From Hermatobates lingyangjiaoensis (lineage: Eukaryota > Arthropoda > Insecta > Hemiptera > Hermatobatidae): a DNA stretch of 64,000 bases. Position 1 is the first letter of the stretch. Every line of letters starts with the position of its first letter. The stretch lies in contig JAPFBL010000034.1 in assembly GCA_026182355.1 (NCBI GenBank), positions 2,240,501 to 2,304,500 of the forward strand, written 5' to 3'. The notes below the pieces were generated by a model. That model was not told the DNA's origin. It did not search any database and saw nothing but the letters and a program-made list of their open reading frames with translations. Both the position numbers and the translations under genes were made by a program. Of this stretch, positions 45,228 to 57,861 are shown one piece after another.

Positions 45228-47286
45228 TAGTATCATAATGCTTCTACTAGTTTAAAAAAATATAGACTAATTCTTTTTAAAAAAAAAACAAATTTACTAA
45301 GACCTGTATGCAAATAACATGGCACTTTTTTTGATGAATTATACAAATATTTTGATGTGCTGATAAAGATTAGTCAATCATAATAATAACAATATACCTA
45401 ATATAGATGTATTAGGTATCCCTATATATGTATCCCTATCCCTATTTTGTACCTGATTAATACTGAACTTGAAATTAAGAATTACGGACGGCATACTGTC
45501 ACAAAAATGGCCTACAATTATTATATCATAACAACTAATATATAATTATTATAACATTACCTCCGTCAACAGGATCTAATTGAATTTCAAATTTTGCGTA
45601 AATTGATTTCTTCAAAGTTACACAGAAATTATTATCCACTGGCTACTAAGTTTTAAAACTAAAAGAGAAAAGAATTGAGCACTTTTACGGAAGAGTTATC
45701 TAAATTTTGAAAGCCCTTTTGAAAACCTTTCATTATTATTTTCATAAAATCAGGCATAATCATTAGGTATAGCAAAAAAAAAATGCAATCAAGAAATAGT
45801 TATTTTTGAATAAAATTCTTGTCATAAAATGAAAATGCAAGTTCCTCTAATGTCTATATTTAGATGCTGTTATATAAAGGAAATAACGTAATGAATGGAA
45901 TAAAATTACATAAATTATTGATTGTGATTTACTCTTAGATAGGAAATACACAGTAAGAAAACTTAACAGCATTTATTACATAAGTAGATTTCCTTTTTAA
46001 TTTGTTGGAATAACGATGTGGATTTAATAGTTTCATTAAATTTCAACTGATATGGAAATTCAGTAGTTGTTATGGGTATTGTGTCAAACTTTTAAGCACA
46101 ATTTCTCTCAATTACCTTTAATTATATTGATACAGTGATGTGATATGGACTTTACTGTACAAAAACTTGAGCATTCAATATTTAACATGTGATGCAAAAC
46201 TAACAGGATAATATCACTAACAGATACCTAAATAGTCTCTAATAACAAATAAACTAGACATTTTTGTTCATACAACCGTTGATGGCGTTTAGTCTATATT
46301 ATATAGATTAAGAAAAATACAAAATTATGATAATGAATATGTTTAAAAAAAAATTAATTTAATTTAACTTCTGGTTGTATGAATGCTAATCATATGGACA
46401 ATATATCTACATGTGTCTCTAACATGTTAGTTAACTTTGTGGGTTTCATCTGTGGATGGATTTGAAAGACGGGCCAGTTGCGAATTGTGTTTTGACCTGT
46501 TCTCTGTTTTGCTGTGATGCCTTTACGGTTCGTTAGAGATGTGATTGCACTTGCATACTGCTCTACTTCCGCTATCTCTTTTTAGCTCCACAAAACCACT
46601 TTGGTCAAGTGATACTCTTCGCGTCTACAATTCAACCCATATATTCAGTTTTGCTAATTAAAAGCTTTTAATGAATTGTTTCAAATATTGCAAAAAAAGA
46701 AAATATGTTACTTTCACTTTAAACGGCTCATATTATTATTATTCAATTGAGTGTTGCTATGAATAGGTTACTTATGAAATAATTAAGCATTTTTATGAGA
46801 TATTTTTATAAAAAAATAGTTTTTTTTTAAATAAATTATAAATGATTGAAACGGAGCAAATATTTTATTATGAAATCAAGTATAAGTTAAAAGAAATAAA
46901 ATTGAAAAATGAAACAATCATATGGCGTTGATTATAAATCCAATGTGAATTAGAAGATTTGTACCAGAAAAAAAGATGCGTCCATACATTAATGTTGTTA
47001 ATCCAAGTTTCCTTTTGAACAAGTTGCCAATCAGTAAATAAAATTGACTAGTCATATATTGCTATTGTTATACTGAGTGTTTTTGGTAATAATAATCTTA
47101 ACCACTAAGGGTTAAGATTAAGATGGGAAAAATTAAGGTTAAGATGGGAATAGATATTAAAAAAATAACCATAGAGAGAGTGTTTTGTGCAGTAGGTGTT
47201 GTTTGGAATAGTTACTTTTTTTTATTATATTTAAAGTTACCACTATTTACCATAATTTATATTTTGATATTTAACTTTAATGAGAT
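45228..47286. other. Unrecognised AT-rich DNA
   Basis: No features recognised. Bases 46430-46640 are somewhat less AT-rich but have no identifiable motif. Confidence 0.35.
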
Positions 47287-47300
47287 TTTAGTTATCAATA

Positions 47301-47627
47301 GGGTTAGGTTAGGTTAGGTTGCAGTGGCAGTCCCACAAGGGAACACACGTAGGCCAAGCATTGGCCCTTTGTGATACCATACAATGAAGATTGATTCTAC
47401 AGTGGGATTCCTAATTTTGCCTAACCTAAGTGTGTTCAGAGTAGGGATCTTTAACGAGTACCTGACATCGTACAGGCTCGGGACCGACAGTTTAACGTCC
47501 TTCTCCGAGGGATGACGTGCTCAGATTTATTCACCTCCCGCGTGAATAAATCAAGGGCCAGGTGGGGATCGAACCCCGGTCCTATCAGTTCAGAGGCGAG
47601 CACATAACCACTGAGCTAGCCTGACCC
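47301..47627 (-). mobile_element. tRNA-derived SINE (copy G) with exact 14-bp target duplication
   Basis: Flanked by tttagttatcaata at 47287-47300 and 47628-47641. A box tagctcagtggtta and B box ggttcgatcccc on the minus strand. The tail is ggttaggttaggttaggttg, the longest TTAGG-type tail in the window. Youngest-looking copy together with 25955-26283. Confidence 0.95.
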
Positions 47628-47641
47628 TTTAGTTATCAATA

Positions 47642-49340
47642 AAAATGTTTGGTCAATCTTTATTTCAAAATTGCAATTTGCCATTAGCACCACAATGAAA
47701 AATTAAAGTATTTAAATTAATACCACTTTACGTATGAAGTACAAAAATAATATATTCCTATTTTTCCAATATTATTAAAAAAATGAAACATTATAACACC
47801 ATTATTTATATTTGCTCATATTATCACAAATATTAAACGATAAATAGATTGATTTATAAATTCACTGTAGATATCCACCTGTACGGACGTAGCCATTCAT
47901 AATCATACCTGGATACTCTGGAATTTCACATAGGTGGTCAACATGAGGTCTAAATCCCGTAATTGGTAAAAAATTAAGCTTTCTATCAAGAAATAGTTTT
48001 AAAACTGTAAAGTTCATAAACATTTTAGAACTTCTTTTAAATGTTACATTAAAAGAACTACTTTTAAGTTCAAAATTAGCCGTCATTGATATAACCTGAA
48101 GAATGTCTGCTCATTTGTTTGAATACTGATCAGAGGTGCTGTTTGCATGGTTGTTTGATGCTTCAACTGAGACCCAAACGTTTATGAGGAGTTTGACAGA
48201 GGTTATATATTTCACCTGGTCAGAATTTCAAGACTGACTGCAGGCTTCCAGAAAGTAACACTATTGAAGAAAAGAATGTGCAACTTTTGTTATGCTCAGG
48301 GCTAACTTTAGCATTTAAGACATACTATGATAGATAAAGAAAGTTCTGTAGGAACTTGGTAGCATGCCTTTATTAGTAAATCAGTTAGTTACTAATGCTT
48401 CACCACATGTTCTTATTAATTGTATAAACGTATACTCATATTGACCTTATTTAAGTCTACTGCTTCTAATTAAGTTTATCTGTAAATGAATGAGTGCGTT
48501 AAATTTATACATACATTACTAGCAGTTGGTAAAGTGTATATATGGGTCACTAAAACTAGTAAAAAGCATTACGAAAAAACATAACACGAAGATTTTATTG
48601 ATAAAGCAGTGCTTTGTTATCGGAAGTACCTACAAGATTTCGTTTGCTGAAGAGAATTCGTGATACTGGCATCTTGCACATTTACCAGAGGTTTTACATA
48701 ATATAGAGCAAAGCACTTATTAAAAGAAATTGTTTTGAACATCAGATAATATACAAAATATCCACAGAAGAATGTGTACTGAATCATTCAATCCCAATAT
48801 AATTTGAAGAAGTGCCACTTTCATTTTAAAAAATTAAGTTTTAACAGTTCATTCAAGTTTTGTCGGTAAATAATTTTAAGTATATTAAGTGATATGTTTT
48901 CCTTATTAAATCTTAGTATACTTACTAAAAGGTTAAATGCGTAAAAAGAAAATTACTGGTTTGTTAAAATAGATCAGTAGATATTAGAAATTAATTAACT
49001 AGATTTGTAGTATCAGCTTCTTTAGAAGATTATAAGATAGACTAATAGATGGTCAAGGGACCAACCCTAATTCATAGACATTGTATCTAGAGCAAAAACA
49101 ACTCGAAGGGATTCAATCATAATTACAATTACATCCACATTTATACTTATGCAAATTTCCTTCCAGCAAACAGAACACAAAATAAAATACTGGCATGTAT
49201 ATTGAGAAAATAATGCAGGCCTACAGATGAATAATCTTTTTGATTAACCAATCAACAGTAACACAGTAACACCAATAAAAACAAGTAAAAACAAGTTGTT
49301 GGGGATCATGGTAGCTCAATAATAATCTGAATGGCATTGT
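47642..49340. other. Unrecognised AT-rich DNA
   Basis: A 74-codon minus-strand frame at 47862-48086 shows no motif. Confidence 0.35.
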
Positions 49341-49349
49341 CTGTACGAT

Positions 49350-49500
49350 ATATATATATATATATATATCAGTTAAGTTTTTGATTGATACCACTGACGA
49401 TTTTCTGACGAAAACCATTTGTTACGGTTGAAAGATCTCATTCTTATTTTCTCATTTCATATTGTGGTTTGATCATTGATATTGATATATATATATTAGT
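49350..49500 (+). mobile_element. Family-7 ribozyme element, single arm
   Basis: (TA)n, then ctgacgaaaaccatttgtta, gaaagatctcattctta and tgtggtttgatcattgat, ending at another TA run. Ribozyme core at 49404-49446 with stem II ACC/GGT-type pairing partly lost. No inverted partner. Confidence 0.65.
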
Positions 49501-49559
49501 GTGTGTATATTGGCAGCAAATTCTCTTGTAAACATATTTTATTAATTTATTATTTATTA

Positions 49560-49706
49560 AAGTAGACGGTAACTTCCGCATTCACGACCTTTTTGTTGGT
49601 GTTTTATAGTTTTCTAACTAGTTATTTCCCTACCAAACAAAACTAGTTAGAAAACTAGAAAATACCAGCAAAAATGTCGTGAATGCGAAAGCTGCCGTCT
49701 ACTTTA
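49560..49706. mobile_element. Second palindrome of a PLE N-terminal coding fragment
   Basis: Arms of about 65 bp around atttccctaccaaac. The right arm encodes KLENTSKNVVNAKAAVYFN, the same N-terminal PLE block as at 14219-14456 and 16533-16640, but with different sequence, so a separate event. Confidence 0.7.
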
Positions 49707-49744
49707 ATAATAATTATATATATACAAAATTATAGTTTTTTAGA

Positions 49745-50062
49745 ACTCGGTCAGTTCTTCAAATTCATATTTAACTCTCATTGACGATATTTTGGTTTTT
49801 ATTTAACACCTTTTTCGTAGTCAGAAGTTTAAAATTTTAAAACAAAAAAACTAAGTACTACATTAAAAATTATTTTACAAAGAAAACTAGTCTATGGATT
49901 TTAACAAAAACTGTCTAATTGAATAAACACGTGACACTGTAATTTGTAATGCAATACTTAGTTTTTCTGTTTCAAAATTGTGTACTGCCTATGAAAAAGG
50001 TTTTAAATACTAACTGAAACGCCAGAAATGAGAGTTCATTTTGAACTGGAAGAACTGACCAA
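49745..50062. mobile_element. PLE-type inverted pair with worn ribozymes
   Basis: Arm ggtcagttcttcaaattcat (49759) and the inverse ending gaagaactgacc (50060) enclose about 160 bp. The minus strand of the left arm has cttctgactacgaaaaaggt followed by accaaaatatcgtcaatgag, which resembles CTGANGA, stem II GGT/ACC and GAAATATC with substitutions. Confidence 0.55.
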
Positions 50063-50410
50063 GTCCTGATAACCTTTCTCCAGTTTAGGAGCAAAAATGA
50101 TTTCTAAAAACCGGTTTTTGGCAAAAAAAGTGACTTTCCCGTCATGCATAATTCTTCCCAGACAATAGTGATCATCTACACTATGGGGCCCATTTTTGTG
50201 TAAAATATCAACTTGATCCATCAAAGATTCTGGACTGTAGCGTGGTAACAAGAAACGCTAACACACCCACCCACCCACACACACACAGACATCATCGAAA
50301 AAACTTCATGAAACGACTTTTGGGACCTCAAAACATATAATTCCGTCAAAATCTGGAGATCGAATTTTTTCACGATCACTATACTTTACTTATAGTAAAG
50401 TAAAAACAAT
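50063..50410 (-). repeat. Dispersed repeat R, better copy
   Basis: Same order as 14520-14860. On the minus strand a 71-codon frame (50251-50036) is open and less random-looking (MLPRYSPESLMDQVDILH; GRIMHDGKVTFFAKNRF). It also contains a short CACC/CACA run and, at the end, the hairpin tttacttatagtaaa. Class unknown; possibly part of a larger element. Confidence 0.55.
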
Positions 50411-52547
50411 AAGTTAAGATAAGTTATTCTTTAGGGTGATCCGTCCCATAGCTAGAGCGAACCCTCAATATGATATACAGTTAGCAGCCATGCTTTTATT
50501 TTAATAGCACATCGTAATTTTCATAAAGATAATTGCCTCCGTTTTTATTGTCAACCTAACATTTTGAGGCTAATGTTGTATGCAATCAATAAAGGCCGGT
50601 TCAACTAATGCAAGGAAGATGCTGTAAAATAGTAATTACCAGAGAGATTCCAACAAATGAGTTTGGAAAAGCAGAGATATTACGAAATTACCTATTGTTA
50701 ATAATTAATGCTGGATGAATGGGATGTGTAATGACTAATCTCCGCAGGCACCCGCCTATTTCCTTGCTTCTTTATTAACAGAGATTACCTTTCGTTTAGT
50801 CTCTAGAGTGCTTTTCACCCAAGGCACAGTCAATCATCCAGTCAGACTTCATTTTAACAAAACCTAATTTATTACACTAAAGTGCCACTTCATTCATCTT
50901 TAGGCAAGATATTTTAAATACATTTCTTTAAACTGTACCTACAGAGTAGATAAAGTTAGTTAGCAAACATAATTTTGCAGGTGTTATTTTTTTTTTTTTT
51001 TTGAGAAAATACTACTTGCATTTCTAATATTTAAACAGTGTAAATGTTGTGATCAACTTTTGTTCACATGCCAAACAACAACTAATTATAACACTAAGTG
51101 TTATAATAGTGTGTGATATTTTGTGCAATCAACTCATAAATAGGCCATTGTATATTTTATTTGCAGAAATGCTTAAAAAATTGCTCTACACTTAATGTTT
51201 TAATATATGCAATGAATTTATTAATGTAGCAAAGGAATTACCTATGTGATATACAGTTCAACTTAGTGAGGAACATACCGTACAATAACAGCTTGCATAT
51301 GCCATGAGTACGAAATTAGTTTACATTGCAACCACAATGTCTAGATGAAAGGTAATATTTAATTATCAGTCTTCTTATTCCTCAAAATGATATTTGTAAT
51401 ATTATTCACTGCATATCATTCTTCACTTTATATTGAAAAATCTGGAGTGGCTTACACTCAACTTTACTATAAGTAAACTTAATATGAAACTTCTTGGGTA
51501 TATAATATATAACGTCTCATTTAAGCATAACGTAAACATCTAAATGGGATATGATTATTATTCTTTTATTCCTAAAGTAGTAGAAATAGTGATTGAAGGA
51601 CATATCAATATATAAGCTCATTTTTGTACATCACACAGCTGACGCAAATAATTTCATTAGTATAACTGCAGCAGTAAGAACATTTTTGAAAAACCACAGT
51701 GTTAATTTCTTGATACAAAATATTTTCCTACAAGAGAACATGTCTTTTGTTCAAATAGCCAGCAGATTTCTTACATCGTTTACTTGACCCCCTTCTATAT
51801 TAAATATTAAAGTGAAATTTTCAAATTTAAAACAGGAAAATACCCTCATTTTCTCTGAAAAACATCATAAACGTAGAAGAAAAAATGTCGTTTTAAAAAG
51901 ATTTATAATTAAAGATGTACGATAATTACATTTATTAATCTCCAAACGAAAGATTTCAATTCAATTCAACAAACATAAGTCCTCATTCTTGAGGAAAGAG
52001 TCCATTCGTCACATTTCACGCGCCCATTCCAAGAAATGGAATTTTCTTTTTTAATTTTATTTGACTGCAGCTAAAATTTACTGAAGAAGAATCATTAACA
52101 TAACCTAAGAACACTATATTGCATTTTGAACATATGAGAAGTTTATTTATAGTATTTTATAAAAGTATATATAATTATCTCTATTTGAATCAGTGATCCA
52201 TTTTTCAGGTCTTTGTGAGAAAATGTTGTTGTTCATAGCAGTAGAGTTTCACTCTTAAGGAAGATATGTACAGAGTCACTGAATAAATTTTCATTTCACA
52301 CAGAGAGTTTACTTTATGTTGATGATCATTATTCTAATTAGTTACTTTCTTACTTCCTGCTATCTGGTAAACATTTTGTTTTTACCATCTGATTCCTGCT
52401 CATGATTATTACCTACCATGCAATGTTCATGTTAAATTATTTGATTAGATACATAGTACATGTTAGTGGTTATCTTGATTCTAATACTTTGTATCCATGT
52501 ATTAATCAAGAGTTAGTAATGACTCAGAGCAATGGTATCCAACGACC
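50411..52547. other. Unrecognised AT-rich DNA
   Basis: No gene recognised. A ctttactataagtaaa hairpin near 51466 echoes the end of repeat R. Confidence 0.3.
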
Positions 52548-52668
52548 AACGACCAACGAATATATCCGCGCACTATAGTGCACGTCGTAACTAGCAGTTC
52601 CAGACCGGAGGCCTTCTACTGCTTGCTTACTGTGCTACTATAACTTGTAATGTCACAGGTATAGTATG
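52548..52668 (-). mobile_element. Jockey-like LINE, 3' UTR only (copy 3)
   Basis: Terminal repeat (three cgttggt units on the minus strand, 52548-52562), palindrome gcgcactatagtgc, and about 90 bp of 3' UTR nearly identical to copy 4. Severely 5' truncated. Confidence 0.8.
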
Positions 52669-52721
52669 TTCTGGGCTGATCTCATGTGTGTGCTTCTCTC
52701 TTCACTGGTATACTTCCCATT

Positions 52722-52792
52722 TAATTATAATTATTATTATTATAATTATAATTACTATAATTATAATTATAATAATTATAATAAATAATAAT
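52722..52792. repeat. AT-only repeat (TAAT/TTA)
   Basis: Imperfect attataatta repeats, self-complementary. Confidence 0.8.
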
Positions 52793-53029
52793 ATCTTCGT
52801 ATAGTACAAACTCTTGGTGTCCTTATCGGATGACCTTGCTGAGTACACAACTTCATTATGAAGTTCATTTCTTCGTTAAAGCATTAATAAGGCCACCTGC
52901 TTGAGACATAGATTCAAACTGAAGTATAATATGTTAAAACCTGACATCACAACACATTCAACGTGTTTTTTTTTTATTAGGAACTCCTCAGCAGTTATGC
53001 CAAGTGCATTCGACTTATGAATGAGATTT
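52793..53029. other. No recognisable feature
   Basis: AT-rich DNA. Confidence 0.3.
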
Positions 53030-53382
53030 TTATTTTTATATTAAACTGCAAACCAAAACATTTTCAATTAGTCAACAAATGATTTCAATCAAGTTATTTT
53101 AATAAAAGAAATTGCTTTCTCATGGAAGTAATACGTTGCCATTATATATTAGTTTATTTAAATATATTACATTAATGAAATGAGTGTACAATATGTAACT
53201 TCAAAAATTCAAATTAGTCAACAATTGTTTCAATCATGTAATTTTGATAAAAGAAATTACTTAATCATCGAAGAAATACGTTGCCAATATATAAGAGTCT
53301 TTAGTTGTGCAATCCGTAATAGTGTGGTATTTACTTATTTTGAGGTAAAATGGATAAACCAACAAAAGTCTCCACACAAATG

Positions 53383-53431
53383 AAGTTTTATTCAACGCGT
53401 TTCGAACACTTTGTGTTCATCATCAGGAAGA
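53383..53431 (-). ncRNA. Hammerhead ribozyme-like motif, family 8
   Basis: Minus strand with complete core: CTGATGA, GAACAC-AAA-GTGTTC, GAAACGCGTT, GAATAAAAC. Confidence 0.75.
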
Positions 53432-53531
53432 TACCAAGGATGTGGTACTGACGGGTTGATCCAGTGAAAACAACTCAATTTGTCACTGAAGTTGTTTTCT
53501 CTGGACCAACCCGTCAGTGCCACATCCTTGG

Positions 53532-53580
53532 TGTCTTCCTGATGATAAACACAAGGTGTTCGAAACGCGTTGAATAAAAC
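53532..53580 (+). ncRNA. Hammerhead ribozyme-like motif, family 8
   Basis: CTGATGA, stem II now ATAAACAC-AAG-GTGTTC (one pair lost), GAAACGCGTT, GAATAAAAC. Slightly worn. Confidence 0.6.
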
Positions 53581-53700
53581 TTCATTTGTTTGGAGACTTT
53601 TGTTGGTTTATCCATTTTACCTCAGAATATAAGAGTCTATTTAAAATATATCACATCCATGAAATGAGTGTCAATTATGTAACTCAAAAAATCAATAGCA

Positions 53701-55015
53701 GATTTATGACTTTAGAGTCGTAAAGAAAACACTTTAGAATATAACTGTACAACTAATCAATCATTTATCCCAGTCATTCACTTTAAATAATAACAACACA
53801 CTCGAACAATAGTGAAAAAAAATTTTACTTTTTAATGAATTATCATCCCTAATAACTTTTTCCACATACAATTGTTCTCCATTAAATGTTTATGATTTTT
53901 AAGTTATTCTCTTCAAAAATTTCATATTTACTTATGGTGTAATAATTCTGAAGTTGTTCAGTAATAGTTATTTAACCCAAATGATGAAGTGAGATCATCA
54001 AATCATCTGCCTCAAATGAAAGGACATGCATTTGGTAAAATAAGCCAATCAACCAGCTGAATCGATGACTTTTAGTGTAAAGGGTTTTGATTAAAATGTG
54101 TTTCGTTCAATTTAGAAATATAGAACATGTAATTTTTTCATATTTTTAAATAAAGAATGAAATAACACTTATTTCTCAATATTTTCAACTATTCTTGAAC
54201 GTAAAATTCAGTTAAATAGTATAAAAAGTCAATTTATTCATAAACTTAAACTATGATTTGTCACAAAAACTTCTTAATCAATAATTTTTAAGGCAGTTTG
54301 TTTACAGTAACAGAATAATTCTGATGTTTTAAAAAGAATTAAATTTTTAATACACCGGTCAGTTTCTACTGCCTGTTGATATTCACAGATTTATAAACTT
54401 GTTGATCAAACTATTAAACATCGCTCAATACTTAGACAGTTTGAGACTAAATTCATAGATTTGATAGTTCACCTAGTTGTGTAGTTGGCAGGAATAGCTA
54501 TAGGCATAATGTAATTTAATTCCCTGGACTTCTTGAAGTACTTTCCTCTCACAACCCTGATAACACAACAGTTAACTTAGAATAAAGTTCTACCTTATAT
54601 TATCATTTTACTGCTAAGTGTAAATAGCATTAAATATTTACATATGCAATTGTTAGAGCATCCAGGAATATGATCTATAAAGACAAGAATGATTTTATGA
54701 TAATTATTTTTATTAACTGAGATAATATTATTTACATTAATGAATCCGAGTCTTTATACTCATTATCAATAGACCTTGTTATCAATAGTCAGGTCATTAG
54801 GACCCTCTGCAGTATGGTTGACACTACGGTTATATTTTAGGTTTCATAATAAGAGTACCAGTCTGTTGCATTTTCAAGTAAATTTTTCCATTGAATTCTA
54901 ATATGCACAACCTGTTAACTGTTTCGCTATCAGTTTAATGCATTTTCAGTATCAATTTATCTTAGTTTATTATTTTGGATCAATTTTTAGACGGTATCAT
55001 CTCTTTTCCTCTGCA
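53701..55015. other. Unrecognised AT-rich DNA
   Basis: No features recognised. Confidence 0.35.
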
Positions 55016-55117
55016 CACCGTTATGTATTGCACAGGGTACTCATCGATAAAAAGATTTCACACAAATACGTGAAATAACAATCAATGATCAAACCACAAT
55101 GAGAAATGGGAAAACAA

Positions 55118-55162
55118 GAATTAAGATCTTTCAACTGTAACAGGCGGTCTTCGTCAGAGTAA
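55118..55162 (-). ncRNA. Hammerhead-like motif, family 7
   Basis: Minus strand: CTCTGACGA, AGACCG-CCTGTTA-CAGTT, GAAAGATC, TTAATTC. Stem II partly mismatched and stem I weaker than at 16851. Confidence 0.45.
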
Positions 55163-55197
55163 AAAAACCCAACTGCTGGGTTTTTACAGTTGAGTTT

Positions 55198-55242
55198 TTG
55201 ACACTGACGAAGACCGCTTGTTACTGTTGAAAGATCTTAGTC
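55198..55242 (+). ncRNA. Hammerhead-like motif, family 7
   Basis: CACTGACGA, AGACCG-CTTGTTA-CTGTT, GAAAGATC, TTAGTC. Core boxes intact; stem II carries a mismatch. Confidence 0.5.
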
Positions 55243-55283
55243 TTGTTTTCCATTTCTTATTGTGGTTTGATCACCGTTATGTA

Positions 55284-57605
55284 CGAATATCTTACACGCC
55301 TAACGTAAATTTCTCTCTCTTGTTTAATCTGTCATTATTTCTTATCAATTTTATATACTATTTATTTATCAATTACGTGCTTTTTTTATAGTTTCATTGT
55401 TGTAATTTTATCTTATTTATTTGCAATTTTATTAATAAGTTTTACATTTGTTTGCAATGGGAAGCAAAAATTAATTTTTTCCAAGGTGAATAGGTAACTT
55501 AGTTAATGCAATTTTATTAATATTGACCAGTTAAGAAAGATAAGAATATCTCATTTCTTGATCTTAAATAAGTTTAAGTTTAAACACGGAATATTTGAAA
55601 CGTGAGATGTCTATTTGATAACGAATGGCTGATAAGGATATTTTTAAGTGTCAAACCATTAGTAGGGATGCTCTTAGATATAGATTCAGAGAATACCTCA
55701 GTTGGATTATCTAGTTATCTAATTTATGAGAAAGATGAGATAATTATTTAAAGCAGTAAACTACTGAGAATTTTAGTAGTAAACCGGTTAAAAAGTCTTG
55801 CCCATTGTAAGTGTCGTAAGTAGGACACCAAGTGTAGTTCTTGAACGTACTTTAACAAACATCTAATTCTTTAGTTTAGTTAAGCAAAGAGTATTTTATG
55901 AAACTAGAGTTATCCTGATCAACATTAGTACTACAAAGACGTTATTATTCAAAAAACGTTTTTGCTTATTAACTTTAAAACAGATATATTAATTACAATA
56001 CTGGTATTAAAACAAATCTATATTAAAGAGACTGTTTTTACTGACGCAGATCTTGTTATTCTATTTGTGTTTTGTTTTTGTCTAAATTCAATACTCCAGC
56101 AACCCATGAATTGAATGTATAAACAGAACATAATTACCCTATTAACTGTCGGAAAATATTCTTTGCCCAGATCAACAGAATTGATTTAGAACAGCATGAA
56201 CAGTAAATTTAGTCCGCATAGCTGACTTGCGATGATACTAACAGCCGCATAGCACTATACGTCGTCTAATAATTAAATAAAAAAAAATACCTCATATATT
56301 TTCCAATTTAATTTTAACTGTATTTATAAATTATTCCTATTAATTAACCTATCCTTCTACCTATTCATTATATTGTAATGCTAAATTATTTATTACCTTA
56401 GCGCAGTTTTTGTACTTATATTTTAGAAATATATTATTTTTTTCCATTTTTTATCACTCTTTTCCGTTTCATTTATATTTTTTAAACATCCTTTGTAAGT
56501 CAATGGTTTAAACAAATAATCTATTTCGTTTTTGTATTACTCATTTAACAATTTCTTTAACAAATGTTATACGTTTATAAGCCACTCGTTATGCTGTTCG
56601 TTAGTCCTTTATATTGTTTGATTCATGTTTATGCGTCAATTAATTAATATTAATATTCTAATTGTTGTATTTTGAAGAATGAGGGTGTCTTATACGCTTT
56701 TATAACTGTCTTGGATAATATTCTCCAAAATCCTTACATTACCGAAATTTTTTTTTAATATTTACTTACGTTGATAACTACCTATATTGATTTCACTATG
56801 TATATATTTATCCTGCTTTTTGGATTATTTTGAAGCACAAATCTATTTTTTTAGGTTTTATTGATTCCATATGTATTAAATTGCTGCCATTTTTCATGGT
56901 CTAAAAAACCATAGCATCATGATTGGTAGAGTCAATCTTACTTTATGTCAATCCCCGATGAATTTTATTTTAGAATTTGGAATCATGCATGATAATCCCA
57001 AAAGAATGTTTTTAGAAAACTAAAGTCAGCTAAAAAGCTGAAGTACGTCAGATGGAATTCTTAAATATTCAACTATTTCGTTTCAAATTGTAATATTAAG
57101 GAACAATTTGAAAAATATTTATTCTTCACAACTACTATTAATTAATTTATTTCTAATTTTGATAGCAGAAAAAAATTTATTTTTTATTTTTTTAAAGTTA
57201 TAAAATTTAAAAAGAAATGCGCTTTATTATGAATCGCTGTATTACTATCATGAGAATCAGAGTGCAAAGAAATGACAACCAGAAATGTTACCATCTTTGA
57301 GACTCGAATAGTTTATGGAATTGACTTTGTTTTTGAGATATTAGATGTGGGTGCACAATAAAATGTGATTTGATAACATTTTGAGAACAAAAACTTTATA
57401 ATAAAATATATGTTTTATTCTTTTATAGTCCAAATGATGAAGTTTGATTTGAATATTATATAAAATGAGAGTATTTTAAATTTATTGCTCCAAAGGACTG
57501 AAGTTTTACCAATTATTTCTTCTAATTTACCTATATTTATTTTCCTGCAGCAAAAAAAAATCTACTGTAAGATGTCATACTTGTTCTTATGACAGTTTTA
57601 GCTCT
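55284..57605. other. Unrecognised AT-rich DNA
   Basis: More than 2 kb without recognisable features. Confidence 0.4.
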
Positions 57606-57861
57606 ACGACCAACGACCAACGAATATATCCGCGCACTATAGTGCACGTCATAACTAGCAGTTCCAGACCAGAGACCTTCTACTGCTTGCTTACTGTGCT
57701 ACTATAACTTGGAATGTCAGTAATTCATGTCAGATATAACTTCGTCTGTACAGTAAAGATGTCGTATTCGCGGTCATGTGGTCTTGTTGAGGTCATGGTT
57801 TTCAAAGTTGTTAGTCATCAGTTGGAAAAGTAGTCAGATAGTTAGTGGATGAAGGAATTGT
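57606..57861 (-). mobile_element. Jockey-like LINE 3' UTR and terminal repeat (copy 4)
   Basis: Minus-strand end in cgttggtcgttggtcg, palindrome gcgcactatagtgc, then 3' UTR sequence shared with copy 3 for about 110 bp. Confidence 0.82.

Larger units (their letters stand above)
53301..53626. mobile_element. Family-8 ribozyme element, head-to-head pair with exact 12-bp target duplication
   Basis: Flanks atataagagtct at 53289-53300 and 53627-53638. The left arm has the full terminus (ttagttgtgcaatccgtaat); the right arm stops at ccattttacctcaga. Each arm carries a hammerhead motif. The arms meet around an inner inverted region (gaaaacaact, then agttgttttc) at about 53465-53500. No ORF. Confidence 0.9.
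53050..53700. repeat. Local duplication of about 150 bp, second unit interrupted by the element at 53301-53626
   Basis: Unit 1 (about 53055-53200) and unit 2 (53205-53300 joined to 53627-53700) share agtcaacaa, aaaagaaatt, gaaatacgttgcca and catgaaatgagtgt. Reading across the element restores unit 2, confirming a clean insertion. Confidence 0.75.
55028..55271. mobile_element. Family-7 ribozyme element, head-to-head pair with exact 12-bp target duplication
   Basis: Flanks caccgttatgta at 55016-55027 and 55272-55283. The left arm keeps the full terminus (ttgcacagggtactcatcga, then aaaagatttcacac); the right arm stops at attgtggtttgat. Ribozyme motifs lie on the minus strand (55118-55162) and the plus strand (55198-55242). 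The arms meet at aacccaactgctgggttttt. No ORF. Confidence 0.88.

Noticed and set aside
49350..49500. 12-bp target duplication for the single-arm family-7 copy
   Set aside because: Both flanks are TA repeats, so any match is uninformative.
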